NCBI GenBank assembly: GCA_028345295.1
Contig: JAOMDA010000007.1
Location: forward strand, 1 to 60,177
DNA: 60,177 nucleotides
Direction of reading: 5' to 3'
DNA from: Candidatus Nitrosopelagicus sp.
GTDB lineage: Archaea; Thermoproteota; Nitrososphaeria; Nitrososphaerales; Nitrosopumilaceae
Positions 1-7,939 of the stretch are shown in pieces; the stretch's first letter is position 1; each line of letters opens with the position of its first letter. The translations under genes were made by a program, and so were the position numbers. The notes under the pieces are model-generated. The model did no database searches. It saw only the letters and a list, made by a program, of their open reading frames with translations, and was not told the origin of the DNA.

Positions 1-72
1 CCTAATGGATATTGTAAATAATTTTTGAGTATCACAAGTAATAGCTAGAATTATCAAGACAAATTAATAAAA

Positions 73-1053
73 ATGAAAATCATTATAGTTTTTGTTTGTT
101 GTCTGATACTCACTCCAGTATTATTAGAAAAAAGTTTTGCAATAGATAGAGCAGATAGATTAGATTCTTTTACGAATAGAGTAGTATTTGCACCTGGGGA
201 ACCATTATTTGTGTATGGTAATTCAATTGCAGATGCACCAGTTGTAATTAGACTCTTCTCACCAAATGATAACATTATACACTTTGAACAAGTTGTAACA
301 AAAAATGATGGCTCCTTTCATTACTTTGTAATGAATTGGCCAAAAGTTTCTGAAAATATGCCTTATGGGACATACATTCTTGAAATAATTGCAGAGAGTG
401 GTGCAGTTAGTGATGAAATTAATCTAAAGTTCGCACATTCATCATCACTTGTTAGTGTTCCAATTGTAAGAGATATTAGCACTACAGTTTTTGCACCAGA
501 AACTGGTGCAATCAATAATGTGTTTAGAATCTATGTACAGACTGCAAGTGATGGTTTGTTGATAGGTAATACACCTAGTGAAATTCTTGGAACATCACAT
601 GTTCACTTACCAAATGGACAAGTACAAAGTTTAGAAACTTCTCTTGAAATATTGCATCAAGGATTGTATTATGTAGATTATCTTCCTGCACTTGAGGGTA
701 CACATGTATTTCATATGGTAACATTTGATGAAGGTAATATTTCCCATGGCTCTGCAGCAACTAATGTTTTAAGTGAAGATATTTCTGGAATTGCAAGGCA
801 GATAATAACACTTAACGAGGCATTAACAGAAACTTCAGATGAACTTAAAAAATTAAAATCTGAAACATCAGGATTTGGATCAACTTTGGAAAGTGCAAGT
901 AGTAACATTGATCAAAGTGTATCAACAATAAGTACATCTGTAGCAAATATGGAAGAGGGTTCTTCACAGCTTAATTCATTATTATTTCCAATAGTTGCAT
1001 CTATTGCAATCATACTTGCATTACAAATTGTGATTATAGCAAGAAGACGCTAG
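73..1053 (+). CDS. Exported, C-terminally membrane-anchored protein of unknown function
   Basis: A 326-residue protein with a hydrophobic N-terminal signal (about residues 2-23, likely cleavage after SFA) and a C-terminal membrane segment (about 303-322) ending in a basic ARRR tail, so most of the chain should sit outside the cell. The middle is beta-rich (FAPGEPLFVYGNS, then a second Ig-like stretch starting near VSVPIVRDIS). Residues about 235-300 are Ser/Glu-rich and predicted coiled coil. I do not recognise a named family. The layout resembles the secreted, stalk-anchored proteins common in Thaumarchaeota. The first 72 bases of the window hold only upstream sequence. Confidence 0.8.
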   Translation: MKIIIVFVCCLILTPVLLEKSFAIDRADRLDSFTNRVVFAPGEPLFVYGNSIADAPVVIRLFSPNDNIIHFEQVVTKNDGSFHYFVMNWPKVSENMPYGTYILEIIAESGAVSDEINLKFAHSSSLVSVPIVRDISTTVFAPETGAINNVFRIYVQTASDGLLIGNTPSEILGTSHVHLPNGQVQSLETSLEILHQGLYYVDYLPALEGTHVFHMVTFDEGNISHGSAATNVLSEDISGIARQIITLNEALTETSDELKKLKSETSGFGSTLESASSNIDQSVSTISTSVANMEEGSSQLNSLLFPIVASIAIILALQIVIIARRR

Positions 1054-1054
1054 A

Positions 1055-1324
1055 CTAAAGATGCCATGGTTTTCCATGTAGGATAATTTTATCAGATAAT
1101 GTATCTTTATTCTTTTTTAGAAATTCAATGTCTTGTTCCTTGTTACGTAGTTCATCAGGTAACATTATTGGTATTTCCTCAATGATTGGATAAAATCTTG
1201 AACATGATATACAAAATAATACACCTTCAACTATGATGTCATTTTGTAAATCAAGTTCAACACTTTCTAATGGATGATGTTTACACATGGGACATGCCAA
1301 GATGTCAAGCATTTTCTTATTCAT
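1055..1324 (-). CDS. Trm112-like zinc-ribbon protein
   Basis: An 89-residue protein of the Trm112/UPF0434 family. It shows the expected knuckles CPMC near residue 11 and CISC near residue 38, followed by the family signature FYPIIEEIPIMLPDELR. Trm112 proteins are small activating partners of SAM-dependent methyltransferases acting on tRNA, rRNA and release factor; which one is served here is not visible. The start ATG (1324-1322) overlaps the TGA stop of the upstream gene, so translation is probably coupled within the nucleotidyltransferase-ilvE-Gfo-fragment-Trm112 operon. Confidence 0.85.
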   Translation of the reverse strand: MNKKMLDILACPMCKHHPLESVELDLQNDIIVEGVLFCISCSRFYPIIEEIPIMLPDELRNKEQDIEFLKKNKDTLSDKIILHGKPWHL

Positions 1325-1794
1325 TTTAAATCTAGATAAATTGGTATCCCTTTTTGACTAGATAAAAAAGCTGCTTCTGCTACCTTTCTAGCATTATCAC
1401 TATTGTGATTTTGTGTATCTGTTTCATCTTTACTTATATCAAAAGATGTTTTTCCTTTTGTCGAAACAATGTTACAACTTCTTTGATGATTAGGAATAAT
1501 CCAATTAGATGAAATAACCACGGTTCTATTATCTTTAAAATCTAGTAAAATTGTTGCAAAATCATCAAACTCATTACTAATTTTACCTGATATTGCAAAA
1601 ACTAATTGTGGTGTTTTATCCAATAACCACATTGCAGTTTCTATATCATTAATTGATGATTCAAGAAAGATGTTATGATCATCACTTACAGAATCTATTT
1701 TATGTTCATTAGAAAATTCAATACGAATAAGTTTTCCATCTTTTTCTGAGTTTAAAAATTCTTTAATTTGTGTTAGTGATTGGTTTGTTTCCAT
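1321..1794 (-). CDS. Stand-alone C-terminal domain of Gfo/Idh/MocA oxidoreductase type, probably non-catalytic
   Basis: The 157 residues resemble only the C-terminal alpha/beta domain of Gfo/Idh/MocA dehydrogenases such as UDP-sugar 3-dehydrogenases: NDIETAMWLLDKTP (49-62), FDDFATILLDF (76-86), SSNWIIPNHQR (95-105) and STKGKTSFDIS (111-121). The N-terminal Rossmann NAD-binding domain with GxGxxG and the EKP segment are absent. Asn49 stands where active enzymes usually have the histidine of an HD motif. It sits 1 nt after ilvE and overlaps the Trm112 start by 4 nt, so it is a maintained operon member rather than obvious debris. The function is unknown. The family assignment comes from motif pattern only. 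Confidence 0.65.
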   Translation of the reverse strand: METNQSLTQIKEFLNSEKDGKLIRIEFSNEHKIDSVSDDHNIFLESSINDIETAMWLLDKTPQLVFAISGKISNEFDDFATILLDFKDNRTVVISSNWIIPNHQRSCNIVSTKGKTSFDISKDETDTQNHNSDNARKVAEAAFLSSQKGIPIYLDLK

Positions 1795-1795
1795 T

Positions 1796-2710
1796 TTAAT
1801 ATACCGGAGTTATCCACTTTGAATACTTTTTGCTCTCATTCATTACTATATCAGAGTATTTCTTCATAACTACTTTTGTCACATTTCCAATTCTACCTGT
1901 ACCAATTTTTGTTTTTTCTAGTTTAATTATTGGGGTTATTTCTGCGGCTGTCCCTGAGAGAAAAATTTCATCTGCTGATCTTAATTCTTTCTTTGAAATA
2001 TTTTTTATTTTTGTCTTCATCTTCAAGTCTTTACTGAATGTCAAAATTGATCTTCTTGTAATTCCGTCTAACGCTGATGAGCTTAATGGTGGAGTAATCA
2101 ATGTATTTTTTTTAACAATGAATATATTTTCACCTGGTGCTTCACTAACAAATCCATTTTTATCTAAAAGAATTGCTTCATCAAACCCTTGTTTCTTTGC
2201 ATCTTGTGTTGCTAGAATTGAATTTAGATAATTTCCACCCATTTTTGCTTGTGTTGGTGTTGATTCATCACTAAATTTTCTCCAAATAGAAATACATGCA
2301 GTAATTCCATTTTTGTCAAACAAGTCACCAAATGGAAATGAAAAAATTGCAACATGAGTAGGAGCTTTTTTTGTTACATGAAGGTTGATTCCATATTGTC
2401 CTATAAAATAAAATGGTCTAATGTAACATGATTTTTTTATCTTATTCTTACGACAAAGATCAATTATTGCTTTTTTAATTTTTTTATCTGAATATCTTAA
2501 TGATATATTATAATATTTACCAGAATTTCTGAATCGCTTTACATGTTCATCTAGTCTAAAAATAAATAAATTTCCTGCATTCCAATATGCTCTAATCCCT
2601 TCAAAAACTGATGTACCATAATGAATTGCATGACTTGTGACAGGGACTTTAGCTTTATCATGTGTTAGAAGCTTTCCATCAAACCAAATGTATTTTGAAA
2701 TTAATGCCAT
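1796..2710 (-). CDS. ilvE: Branched-chain amino acid aminotransferase
   Basis: A 304-residue fold-type IV PLP aminotransferase that reversibly transfers the amino group between glutamate and branched-chain 2-oxo acids, the last step of Leu/Ile/Val synthesis. Visible motifs are the N-terminal IWFDGKLLTHDKAKVP, GTSVFEGIRAYW, the lysine context QAKMGGNYLNS with the Schiff-base Lys, and FVSEAPGENIFIVKK. Length matches IlvE (about 300). It starts at ATG 2710, 28 nt after the nucleotidyltransferase stop, and ends 1 nt before the Gfo/Idh-like gene, so it is the second gene of a four-gene minus-strand operon. D-amino-acid or aminodeoxychorismate lyase relatives share the fold but fit the motifs less well. 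Confidence 0.9.
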   Translation of the reverse strand: MALISKYIWFDGKLLTHDKAKVPVTSHAIHYGTSVFEGIRAYWNAGNLFIFRLDEHVKRFRNSGKYYNISLRYSDKKIKKAIIDLCRKNKIKKSCYIRPFYFIGQYGINLHVTKKAPTHVAIFSFPFGDLFDKNGITACISIWRKFSDESTPTQAKMGGNYLNSILATQDAKKQGFDEAILLDKNGFVSEAPGENIFIVKKNTLITPPLSSSALDGITRRSILTFSKDLKMKTKIKNISKKELRSADEIFLSGTAAEITPIIKLEKTKIGTGRIGNVTKVVMKKYSDIVMNESKKYSKWITPVY

Positions 2711-2738
2711 AAAATTTTCAGTGATGTCTATAATTAAT

Positions 2739-3344
2739 CTATTTTGAATTATATCCTTCTCTTGGAAATTTCATTCCAGCTATTCTCATTGTTTTATCAT
2801 CTGATGAAGCAAATTTTTCAACAATACTCCAATTTTCTTTAATTATATCTGCAACTTGCGGTGGAATATTTTTTTCCCACTCAGATTTTTTTGAAGTTAC
2901 TGCTTCATACATATCATTTTTTACAGAAGTTGCTGAGATTTCTCTCCTAGTACCAATTTTGGGTTTTAATCTGTATAGTTTCAGCATTATTCCTTCAGCT
3001 TTGTCACCAGTATATGTATAGTAATCATCTTCAATTCCACCTAGAATTTGTTTTCGTAATTCCCATGATTTTGGTGCAATTAATGGTGGAAAGTATTTTT
3101 TGAATGGTGCAAAAAATGTATAATTTGATGAAATTGTAATATTATTTCCAAATATTGCTTCTAACATTTTTTTCCTAATTTCAAAACTAAATGGAAAGCT
3201 CTTACTATTGATTTCTTCTTCTTGTTTCAAAAATCTAACAGGCATTACTACAATTTGATCCTTTTCCATCAACAATTCATTAATTATTTCTATATGTGCA
3301 TTAGTTACAGGGTTCAAATGTGCAAGATAAATCCCTGTAGGCAT
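2739..3344 (-). CDS. Cytidylyltransferase-like nucleotidyltransferase (NMNAT-related)
   Basis: A 201-residue protein of the HxGH nucleotidyltransferase superfamily. The first motif reads YLAHLNPVTNAHIEII, giving TNAH in place of the usual HxGH, and ISATSVKNDM near residue 140 corresponds to the ISxTxxR phosphate-binding motif. Relatives include nicotinamide-nucleotide adenylyltransferase and phosphopantetheine adenylyltransferase; the substrate cannot be named from the sequence. Loss of the first motif histidine is unusual and the second histidine is retained. It is the first gene of the operon with ilvE. Confidence 0.65.
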   Translation of the reverse strand: MPTGIYLAHLNPVTNAHIEIINELLMEKDQIVVMPVRFLKQEEEINSKSFPFSFEIRKKMLEAIFGNNITISSNYTFFAPFKKYFPPLIAPKSWELRKQILGGIEDDYYTYTGDKAEGIMLKLYRLKPKIGTRREISATSVKNDMYEAVTSKKSEWEKNIPPQVADIIKENWSIVEKFASSDDKTMRIAGMKFPREGYNSK

Positions 3345-3443
3345 ACGTAGAATATTTTTTTGTAGTATTTCAATGCTTGATTAGTTTTTTACAAGTTATC
3401 GTATTGCTAAATATTAAAATTTGAGCTATTTTAGGTTAATTTA

Positions 3444-4187
3444 ATGTCTGAAGATGAAAAGGAAAAAAAAGTTGAGGATCCAACATCTGTTTCTGAAGCT
3501 GAGGCAGAAGCTGCTAGAGCAAAGGCCGAATTAGATCAAGCAAAAGAAAAAGCATCTAAACCTAAAAGCAAAGAAAAGCCAGAATCAATTTCTGATGCAA
3601 TTGAAACATCAGAGCAGTCAGTTACAGCATCTGAGGCAATAGCAATTGCAGAAGCTGCATATGCACAATCACAGGCTAAATTAGATGAGGTAAGGAGTGC
3701 ATCTGAAGCAGCATGGGCTGCAGAGTATGAAAAAGCAAAAGCATCAGTTGTAAAATCTGAGGCTGGTGAATCTTTTACTGATAAACGACAAAGAGAGCGC
3801 ATATTTAGACGGGAGATGGGAGAACCAGAATTTTTCTATAATCAACAAACACTAGCTCCACCCAGACCTGTTCTTACGCAAAATGAAGCAGAGGAAATTT
3901 CAAGAAAAGTCTTAATCCCAACAGATCAAACCCCAAAATACGAACCAAAACATATTCTCAGTCCTGAGTTTTTTGGGTCATCAAATTATGAGACTGGTAT
4001 AGATGATCTTACAGAAGAGACAGAACAAAAACTCGAACGATTAAAAAATGATCCTGATGCAATTCCTGCTGATATAGAAAGAGCAGAAAAGGATCTACAA
4101 TACATGGAAAATCTAATTAATAATTTTAATTTTGGAATGAATGTATTTCGAACAGCAAAAGGTGGAAGGGAAAAACTAAGAGACTAA
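3444..4187 (+). CDS. Ala/Glu/Lys-rich coiled-coil protein of unknown function
   Basis: 247 residues. The first 125 or so are very rich in Ala, Glu, Lys and Ser (EAEAEAARAKAELDQAKEK and similar), predicting a long charged coiled coil. The rest is less biased and includes a Pro-rich linker (LAPPRPVLT) and a second helical segment around 190-235. There is no signal peptide or membrane segment. It starts with ATG and ends 12 nt before hemA, so the two are probably co-transcribed. I do not recognise the family; the extreme composition makes weak matches unreliable. Confidence 0.75.
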   Translation: MSEDEKEKKVEDPTSVSEAEAEAARAKAELDQAKEKASKPKSKEKPESISDAIETSEQSVTASEAIAIAEAAYAQSQAKLDEVRSASEAAWAAEYEKAKASVVKSEAGESFTDKRQRERIFRREMGEPEFFYNQQTLAPPRPVLTQNEAEEISRKVLIPTDQTPKYEPKHILSPEFFGSSNYETGIDDLTEETEQKLERLKNDPDAIPADIERAEKDLQYMENLINNFNFGMNVFRTAKGGREKLRD

Positions 4188-4199
4188 CTTGGTGTTAAA

Positions 4200-5474
4200 A
4201 TGGTAGAAGAAAACTTTGTCCTCATAAATGCAAGAATAACTTTCAAAAATGTTCCATTGCATAAATTAGCTCACTTTGCATTCAAAGATGTTAATGTTGC
4301 ACGTGAAGAATTTATGAAAATTAATGATGTTTCTGAATGTGTAATTATTCAAACTGCAAGTAGAGTTGAAGCATATATTGTTATGAATAGACCAAAAGGT
4401 GATATTCCAGATGGACGAAGAATTGATGGACAAAATCTTGTCATAAATAAGATACAAGAAACTTGGATTGCCAATTCAGAGTTAGAACAGTGGGATATTG
4501 AACACTTTGATCAAACATTTGAAGTGTATGTTAACACAGATGTCTATCATCACTTACTTAGATTAGCAACCGGCCTGGATTCAATTGTAGTTGGAAAAGA
4601 AGAAGTTCTAAACGAGATTAAAGAATCAAGTCATACTGCAAGAGAAACAAAACACTCTGGTACAATATTGAACAAATTATTTGACAGTGCAATTAGAATT
4701 GCAACTACAATCAGAGACTCTTCCAAAGTAGGTGAGAATGCACTTTCAATGGGTGATGTGGCAGTTAAAATGGCAGAAGAAAATGCTGGCATAGACGGTA
4801 AGAAAAAAGTTCTATTGATTGGTACAGGGGAGATTGCTGGAATGGTGGCAAAGACAATGGATAAAAAAGGATATGCCTTTGATATTACTAGTCAACAAAT
4901 CGAACGCGCAACTAATTTCTCAAAAATCTTGGGTGGTAATCCTGTAGACTTTTTAGAGGTTTTAGATGGATTTGACAAGTATTCAATAATTATAGTTGCA
5001 ACTACTGCTGACTACTTCATTATTACATATGAGAAGATTAAGCGGGTAATGAACAATTTCAAAAAAGGTATGCTTCTTTTAGATATTTCAGACCCTAGGG
5101 CAATTGAGGAAACTGTTACTCAGGTACCTGGAATCAAATTGCTTTTCAGAGATCAAATTACTGAGATGGATGATGAAAAACTAATGGAGGCATTAAACAA
5201 AAAAGTCTCTACTGCAGAAGGTCTGATCGAAAAAGAAGTACCAATTCTAGAAGCAGCAATGAAAAATCTTGCACCACAACAAACTGTTAAAGATGTTGCA
5301 GCAAGTGTAGACTCTATTCGTGAAAGAGAATTACAGAAAGCCTTGGCAAAATTAGGCTTGAAAGATAAGAAAAGAATCCAGATCATTGAGGAATTAACAA
5401 AATCTGTTGCAGAAAGTATTATTTCTGTTCCAACAAAGGTCCAACCTAGTACAGCAGAACAAGAATCAAAATAA
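4200..5474 (+). CDS. hemA: Glutamyl-tRNA reductase (active-site Cys replaced)
   Basis: A 424-residue GluTR, which reduces glutamyl-tRNA(Glu) with NADPH to glutamate-1-semialdehyde for tetrapyrrole synthesis. The family order is present: N-terminal catalytic domain with HHLLRLATGLDSIVVGKEEV (about 117-136), NADPH-binding domain with KVLLIGTGEIAGMVAKTM (about 203-220), and a C-terminal helical dimerisation region. The usual catalytic motif STCNRxE instead reads QTASRVEAY (51-59), with Ala53 where the nucleophilic Cys is expected. A Cys exists at residue 47 but does not align. It lies directly after the coiled-coil gene. The family call is firm; the mechanism is an open question. Confidence 0.88.
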   Translation: MVEENFVLINARITFKNVPLHKLAHFAFKDVNVAREEFMKINDVSECVIIQTASRVEAYIVMNRPKGDIPDGRRIDGQNLVINKIQETWIANSELEQWDIEHFDQTFEVYVNTDVYHHLLRLATGLDSIVVGKEEVLNEIKESSHTARETKHSGTILNKLFDSAIRIATTIRDSSKVGENALSMGDVAVKMAEENAGIDGKKKVLLIGTGEIAGMVAKTMDKKGYAFDITSQQIERATNFSKILGGNPVDFLEVLDGFDKYSIIIVATTADYFIITYEKIKRVMNNFKKGMLLLDISDPRAIEETVTQVPGIKLLFRDQITEMDDEKLMEALNKKVSTAEGLIEKEVPILEAAMKNLAPQQTVKDVAASVDSIRERELQKALAKLGLKDKKRIQIIEELTKSVAESIISVPTKVQPSTAEQESK

Positions 5475-5512
5475 TTTCCTATCTTAATATATTGTTGATA
5501 TTTTGCAAAAAT

Positions 5513-5683
5513 ATGGTTAGAGTTGTATGTCATGACTATGGATATGATTGTGAGTTTATGGTGACTGGTGACGTTGATGAAGTTGTTGAAAAATATAATC
5601 AGCATAATGAGGAAGAGCATGGAATTGAATATGTAAAAGAGGATCTTCAGCAAAGATTCATGGAATTAGAAACTTCTCAATAG
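5513..5683 (+). CDS. DUF1059 small protein, copy 1
   Basis: A 56-residue protein starting at ATG 5513; an upstream in-frame TTG at 5492 is less likely because homology with the next gene begins at the ATG. The DUF1059 pattern is visible: VVCHDYGYDCEF near the N terminus and HNEEEHGIEY near residues 31-40. The two Cys and two or three His suggest metal or thiol chemistry, but no function is established. It lies 38 nt downstream of hemA and is followed by a paralogue, so this is a tandem pair. Confidence 0.75.
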   Translation: MVRVVCHDYGYDCEFMVTGDVDEVVEKYNQHNEEEHGIEYVKEDLQQRFMELETSQ

Positions 5684-5723
5684 CTCAATTTTAGCATTAA
5701 ATTTTCAAAACATTTTGACAAAG

Positions 5724-5731
5724 CTATATAT
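5724..5731 (+). promoter_or_regulatory. Probable TATA box for the second DUF1059 gene
   Basis: CTATATAT lies about 26-33 nt upstream of the ATG at 5757. This is the spacing expected of an archaeal TATA box on a leaderless or near-leaderless mRNA. Confidence 0.5.
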
Positions 5732-5756
5732 CTTGTTCTAAGACCACGTATCCATA

Positions 5757-5921
5757 ATGGCTAAATTCGTATGTAGAGATTACGGATATGACTGTGATTT
5801 TACTGCTGAAGGTACAAATGATGAAGTAAGTGCAGCATTTGGAAAGCATTCAGAAGAAGAGCATGGAATTGAATACTCTAAAGAAACACTAACAAAATTT
5901 ATGTTGGATAATAACTACTAG
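5757..5921 (+). CDS. DUF1059 small protein, copy 2
   Basis: A 54-residue protein with ATG at 5757 and TAG at 5919-5921, easily missed because of its length. It begins MAKFVCRDYGYDCDF and contains HSEEEHGIEYSKE, matching the upstream 56-residue protein nearly motif for motif (CRDYGYDC versus CHDYGYDC, EEHGIEY in both). It has its own TATA-like element, so it is probably expressed separately. The function of DUF1059 is unknown. The conserved Cys pair and His could bind a metal, which is inference. Confidence 0.8.
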   Translation: MAKFVCRDYGYDCDFTAEGTNDEVSAAFGKHSEEEHGIEYSKETLTKFMLDNNY

Positions 5922-5943
5922 GCAAAATATATTTTTAATGTGT

Positions 5944-6789
5944 TTATCCATAAGATTCAAACTTTACAGAAAAATTTCCATTTTCGTCTTTATCTTTTTC
6001 TATTCTGAATCCAGCAGGCTTTAAAAAGTCCATACAGCCATCAACTGTTCCTTGCCATCCACAAACATAGAAAATTGTATTCTCAGGAGTAACTTTTTCA
6101 CCAACCATGTCTTCAAGAGGAGACATGCCACTGCTCTTTGGTCTCAAAAATGTCTCAACTCTACCAGTTTGACCTTTCCATGATCTGTTAAACCATTCCT
6201 GTGGTCTGCTAATTGCTGCACCATATCTAAAGTTCCATCGATCTCTACCTCTTTCCTCACTTTCTATTTCTAATGAAGTAAATTCATTTTTGAAGCTTAA
6301 TTCGTCAACATAGCTTGAACCATGTAACACAACAACTTCTCTTGTATCACCTACATCATGAAGATGTCTGGCAAATGCCAAGAATGGTGCAATTCCAGTA
6401 CCACCACCTAGGCAAACAATTCTTCTATTGTCTGGTTCACCATTAGGTAATGTATCACTAATTAAGAGAGCATTGCCAGTTGGTGGAATAAAAGATACTT
6501 CATCACCTACACCTGCATTAAATAATGCAGTTGTTACACGACCTGGAAGTGGTTTACGTACCCATCTAATTACAAATTCATAATATTTTTTATTTTCAGG
6601 ATGTGATGCAAGTGAATATGCTCTACGAACAATTTTGTTATTCTCAGTAGGAATAGGCATTCCTAATGTAAGAAATTGACCTGTTTTAAAATCTGGAATA
6701 ATTCCATCATCTGGAACAACTCTGAAAATACATAAATCCTCTTTTAATAATTCAATATACGTAATTTTCCCTTTCTTGTCTACTGCCAT
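5944..6789 (-). CDS. Ferredoxin/flavodoxin-NADP reductase-like flavoprotein
   Basis: A 281-residue FNR-family reductase. FAD binding is marked by RRAYSLASHPENK (RxYS type, about residues 54-66), and the NAD(P) pyrophosphate motif by CLGGGTGIAPFLAFARHL (about 126-143). The C-terminal FYVCGWQGTVDGCMDFL is typical of the NADPH-side motif. The family moves electrons between NADPH and ferredoxin or flavodoxin. Since the complex I in this window lacks an NADH-input module, a ferredoxin-linked role is attractive, but that is inference. It is monocistronic and transcribed toward the DUF1059 pair. Confidence 0.85.
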   Translation of the reverse strand: MAVDKKGKITYIELLKEDLCIFRVVPDDGIIPDFKTGQFLTLGMPIPTENNKIVRRAYSLASHPENKKYYEFVIRWVRKPLPGRVTTALFNAGVGDEVSFIPPTGNALLISDTLPNGEPDNRRIVCLGGGTGIAPFLAFARHLHDVGDTREVVVLHGSSYVDELSFKNEFTSLEIESEERGRDRWNFRYGAAISRPQEWFNRSWKGQTGRVETFLRPKSSGMSPLEDMVGEKVTPENTIFYVCGWQGTVDGCMDFLKPAGFRIEKDKDENGNFSVKFESYG

Positions 6790-6918
6790 ACTCGTTACAA
6801 CTAGAATAACCTGTTAATAAATATCGTCATAATGAGTCCTACCTAATGCAAATTTTATAAATTCAGTTAAATGTTGGTTCGCATTTACAAAATTTGTTTC
6901 ATTCCAACCGTTTGAAAT

Positions 6919-6992
6919 GGGCCGGTCGTTCAGCCTGGTAGGATGCGCGCATGGCATGCGTGAGGTCAAGGGTTCAAATCCCTTCCGGTCCA
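6919..6992 (+). tRNA. tRNA-Ala (anticodon GGC)
   Basis: A complete cloverleaf: acceptor GGGCCGG/CCGGTCC containing the alanine identity pair G3:U70, D-loop AGCCTGGTA, anticodon stem CGCGC/GCGTG with loop ATGGCAT (anticodon GGC at 6953-6955), and T-arm AAGGG-TTCAAAT-CCCTT. Discriminator is A at 6992, and CCA at 6993-6995 appears encoded. The 3' half overlaps the end of the HEAT-repeat gene on the other strand. Confidence 0.96.
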
Positions 6993-7529
6993 CCATTTTA
7001 ATATTTTTTCAAAGTCATCATCATCTTGTTTTTCTAATTCTATTCTTTCTAACTCAGACAATTTTTCTTCAATCAAATACAATGCAAACGCAGCGCTTTT
7101 TTTAACTTCAATCTTATCATCAAAAATACCATCATGGATTTCTTTTTTGGCTTGTTTTGCTTTAAGATGTCCTAATGCCCCAAAAGCACATGATCTAACC
7201 ATACCACTTGTATCTTTTGTTAAATCAATTAGAGAATTTATAGAGTTTACATTACCTCTATTTGCTAATATCAAAGCAGAAAAACCTCTAATGTTTTTTG
7301 ATTCATCTGTTAGGCTAGAAATTAAAACCTCTGATATATCGCTATTATTTAGAAATAATGAACTGAATGCTTCTCCTCTAACGCGAATTTCTTTATCATC
7401 TAATGCAGATATTATCTGCTTAATTATATTAGAATCTGCAATTTTGGTTAGGGTTGATAGCAAAGAGATCTTTTCACTCGTATCATTTCTATTGAGAATT
7501 TCAGAGATTTCTCTTGTTGTAGTAGGCAT
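6966..7529 (-). CDS. HEAT-repeat-like protein
   Basis: 187 residues made of about four alpha-helical repeats (IKQIISALDDKEIRVRGEA, LISSLTDESKNIRGFSALI, LIDLTKDTSGMVRSCAFGA, KKEIHDGIFDDKIEVKKSA), each with the DxxxxVR pattern of PBS-lyase/HEAT repeats. Such repeats are protein-binding scaffolds and no enzyme is implied. The last residues (about WTGRDLNP) are encoded by the antisense of tRNA-Ala, so either the gene really ends inside the tRNA locus or its original stop was lost. Confidence 0.75.
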   Translation of the reverse strand: MPTTTREISEILNRNDTSEKISLLSTLTKIADSNIIKQIISALDDKEIRVRGEAFSSLFLNNSDISEVLISSLTDESKNIRGFSALILANRGNVNSINSLIDLTKDTSGMVRSCAFGALGHLKAKQAKKEIHDGIFDDKIEVKKSAAFALYLIEEKLSELERIELEKQDDDDFEKILKWWTGRDLNP

Positions 7530-7594
7530 ATCTTTTCATATCTAAAGGGGAATAAATGCTTGAATGATTACTAGAAATCAAATAAAATCTTAGA

Positions 7595-7604
7595 TTTAAA
7601 TTAT
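7595..7604 (+). promoter_or_regulatory. Probable TATA box of alba
   Basis: TTTAAATTAT is centred about 25 nt before the alba ATG at 7625, consistent with a leaderless transcript. Confidence 0.45.
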
Positions 7605-7624
7605 ACAAAAACTGTTATGCCATT

Positions 7625-7909
7625 ATGTCAGACGAAACAAGAGACACAGTATACATCGGTAAGAAACCAATTATGGCATACGTAACTTCTACGTTAATCC
7701 AATTGGCATCATTACCTTCAGTTAGCATCAAAGCAAGAGGTATGACAATTGGTCGTGCTGTTGATGTTGCACAAATAATTTCTAGAAAGACCGAAAATGC
7801 AGGATACACAATTGGTGATATTCGCATTGGCTCTGAAAGCTTAGAGTCACAGGACGGAAGGACAAGAAATGTTTCAACAATTGAAATTGAAGTAAAGAGA
7901 AATCAATGA
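7625..7909 (+). CDS. albA: Alba nucleic-acid-binding chromatin protein
   Basis: A 94-residue Alba. Residues about 9-24 (VYIGKKPIMAYVTSTL) carry the DNA-contacting lysine pair in the IGKKP motif, and KARGMTIGRAVDVAQII follows. Alba dimers coat DNA and RNA in most archaea and are regulated by lysine acetylation. Length is typical (90-100). It is monocistronic with a TATA-like element about 25 nt upstream. The ATG at 7625 fits the family N terminus. Confidence 0.95.
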   Translation: MSDETRDTVYIGKKPIMAYVTSTLIQLASLPSVSIKARGMTIGRAVDVAQIISRKTENAGYTIGDIRIGSESLESQDGRTRNVSTIEIEVKRNQ

Positions 7910-7939
7910 TTACTCTTTACAATTTTTCTTTTTATTTTT

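Noticed and set aside
5153-5653. 166-residue minus-strand open frame opposite hemA
   Set aside because: Antisense to the conserved C terminus of hemA and DUF1059. The hydrophobic composition is what antisense of charged coding sequence gives.
6814-6996. 60-residue open frame across tRNA-Ala on the minus strand
   Set aside because: Its start reads GFEPLTSRMP, the usual translation artefact of antisense tRNA.
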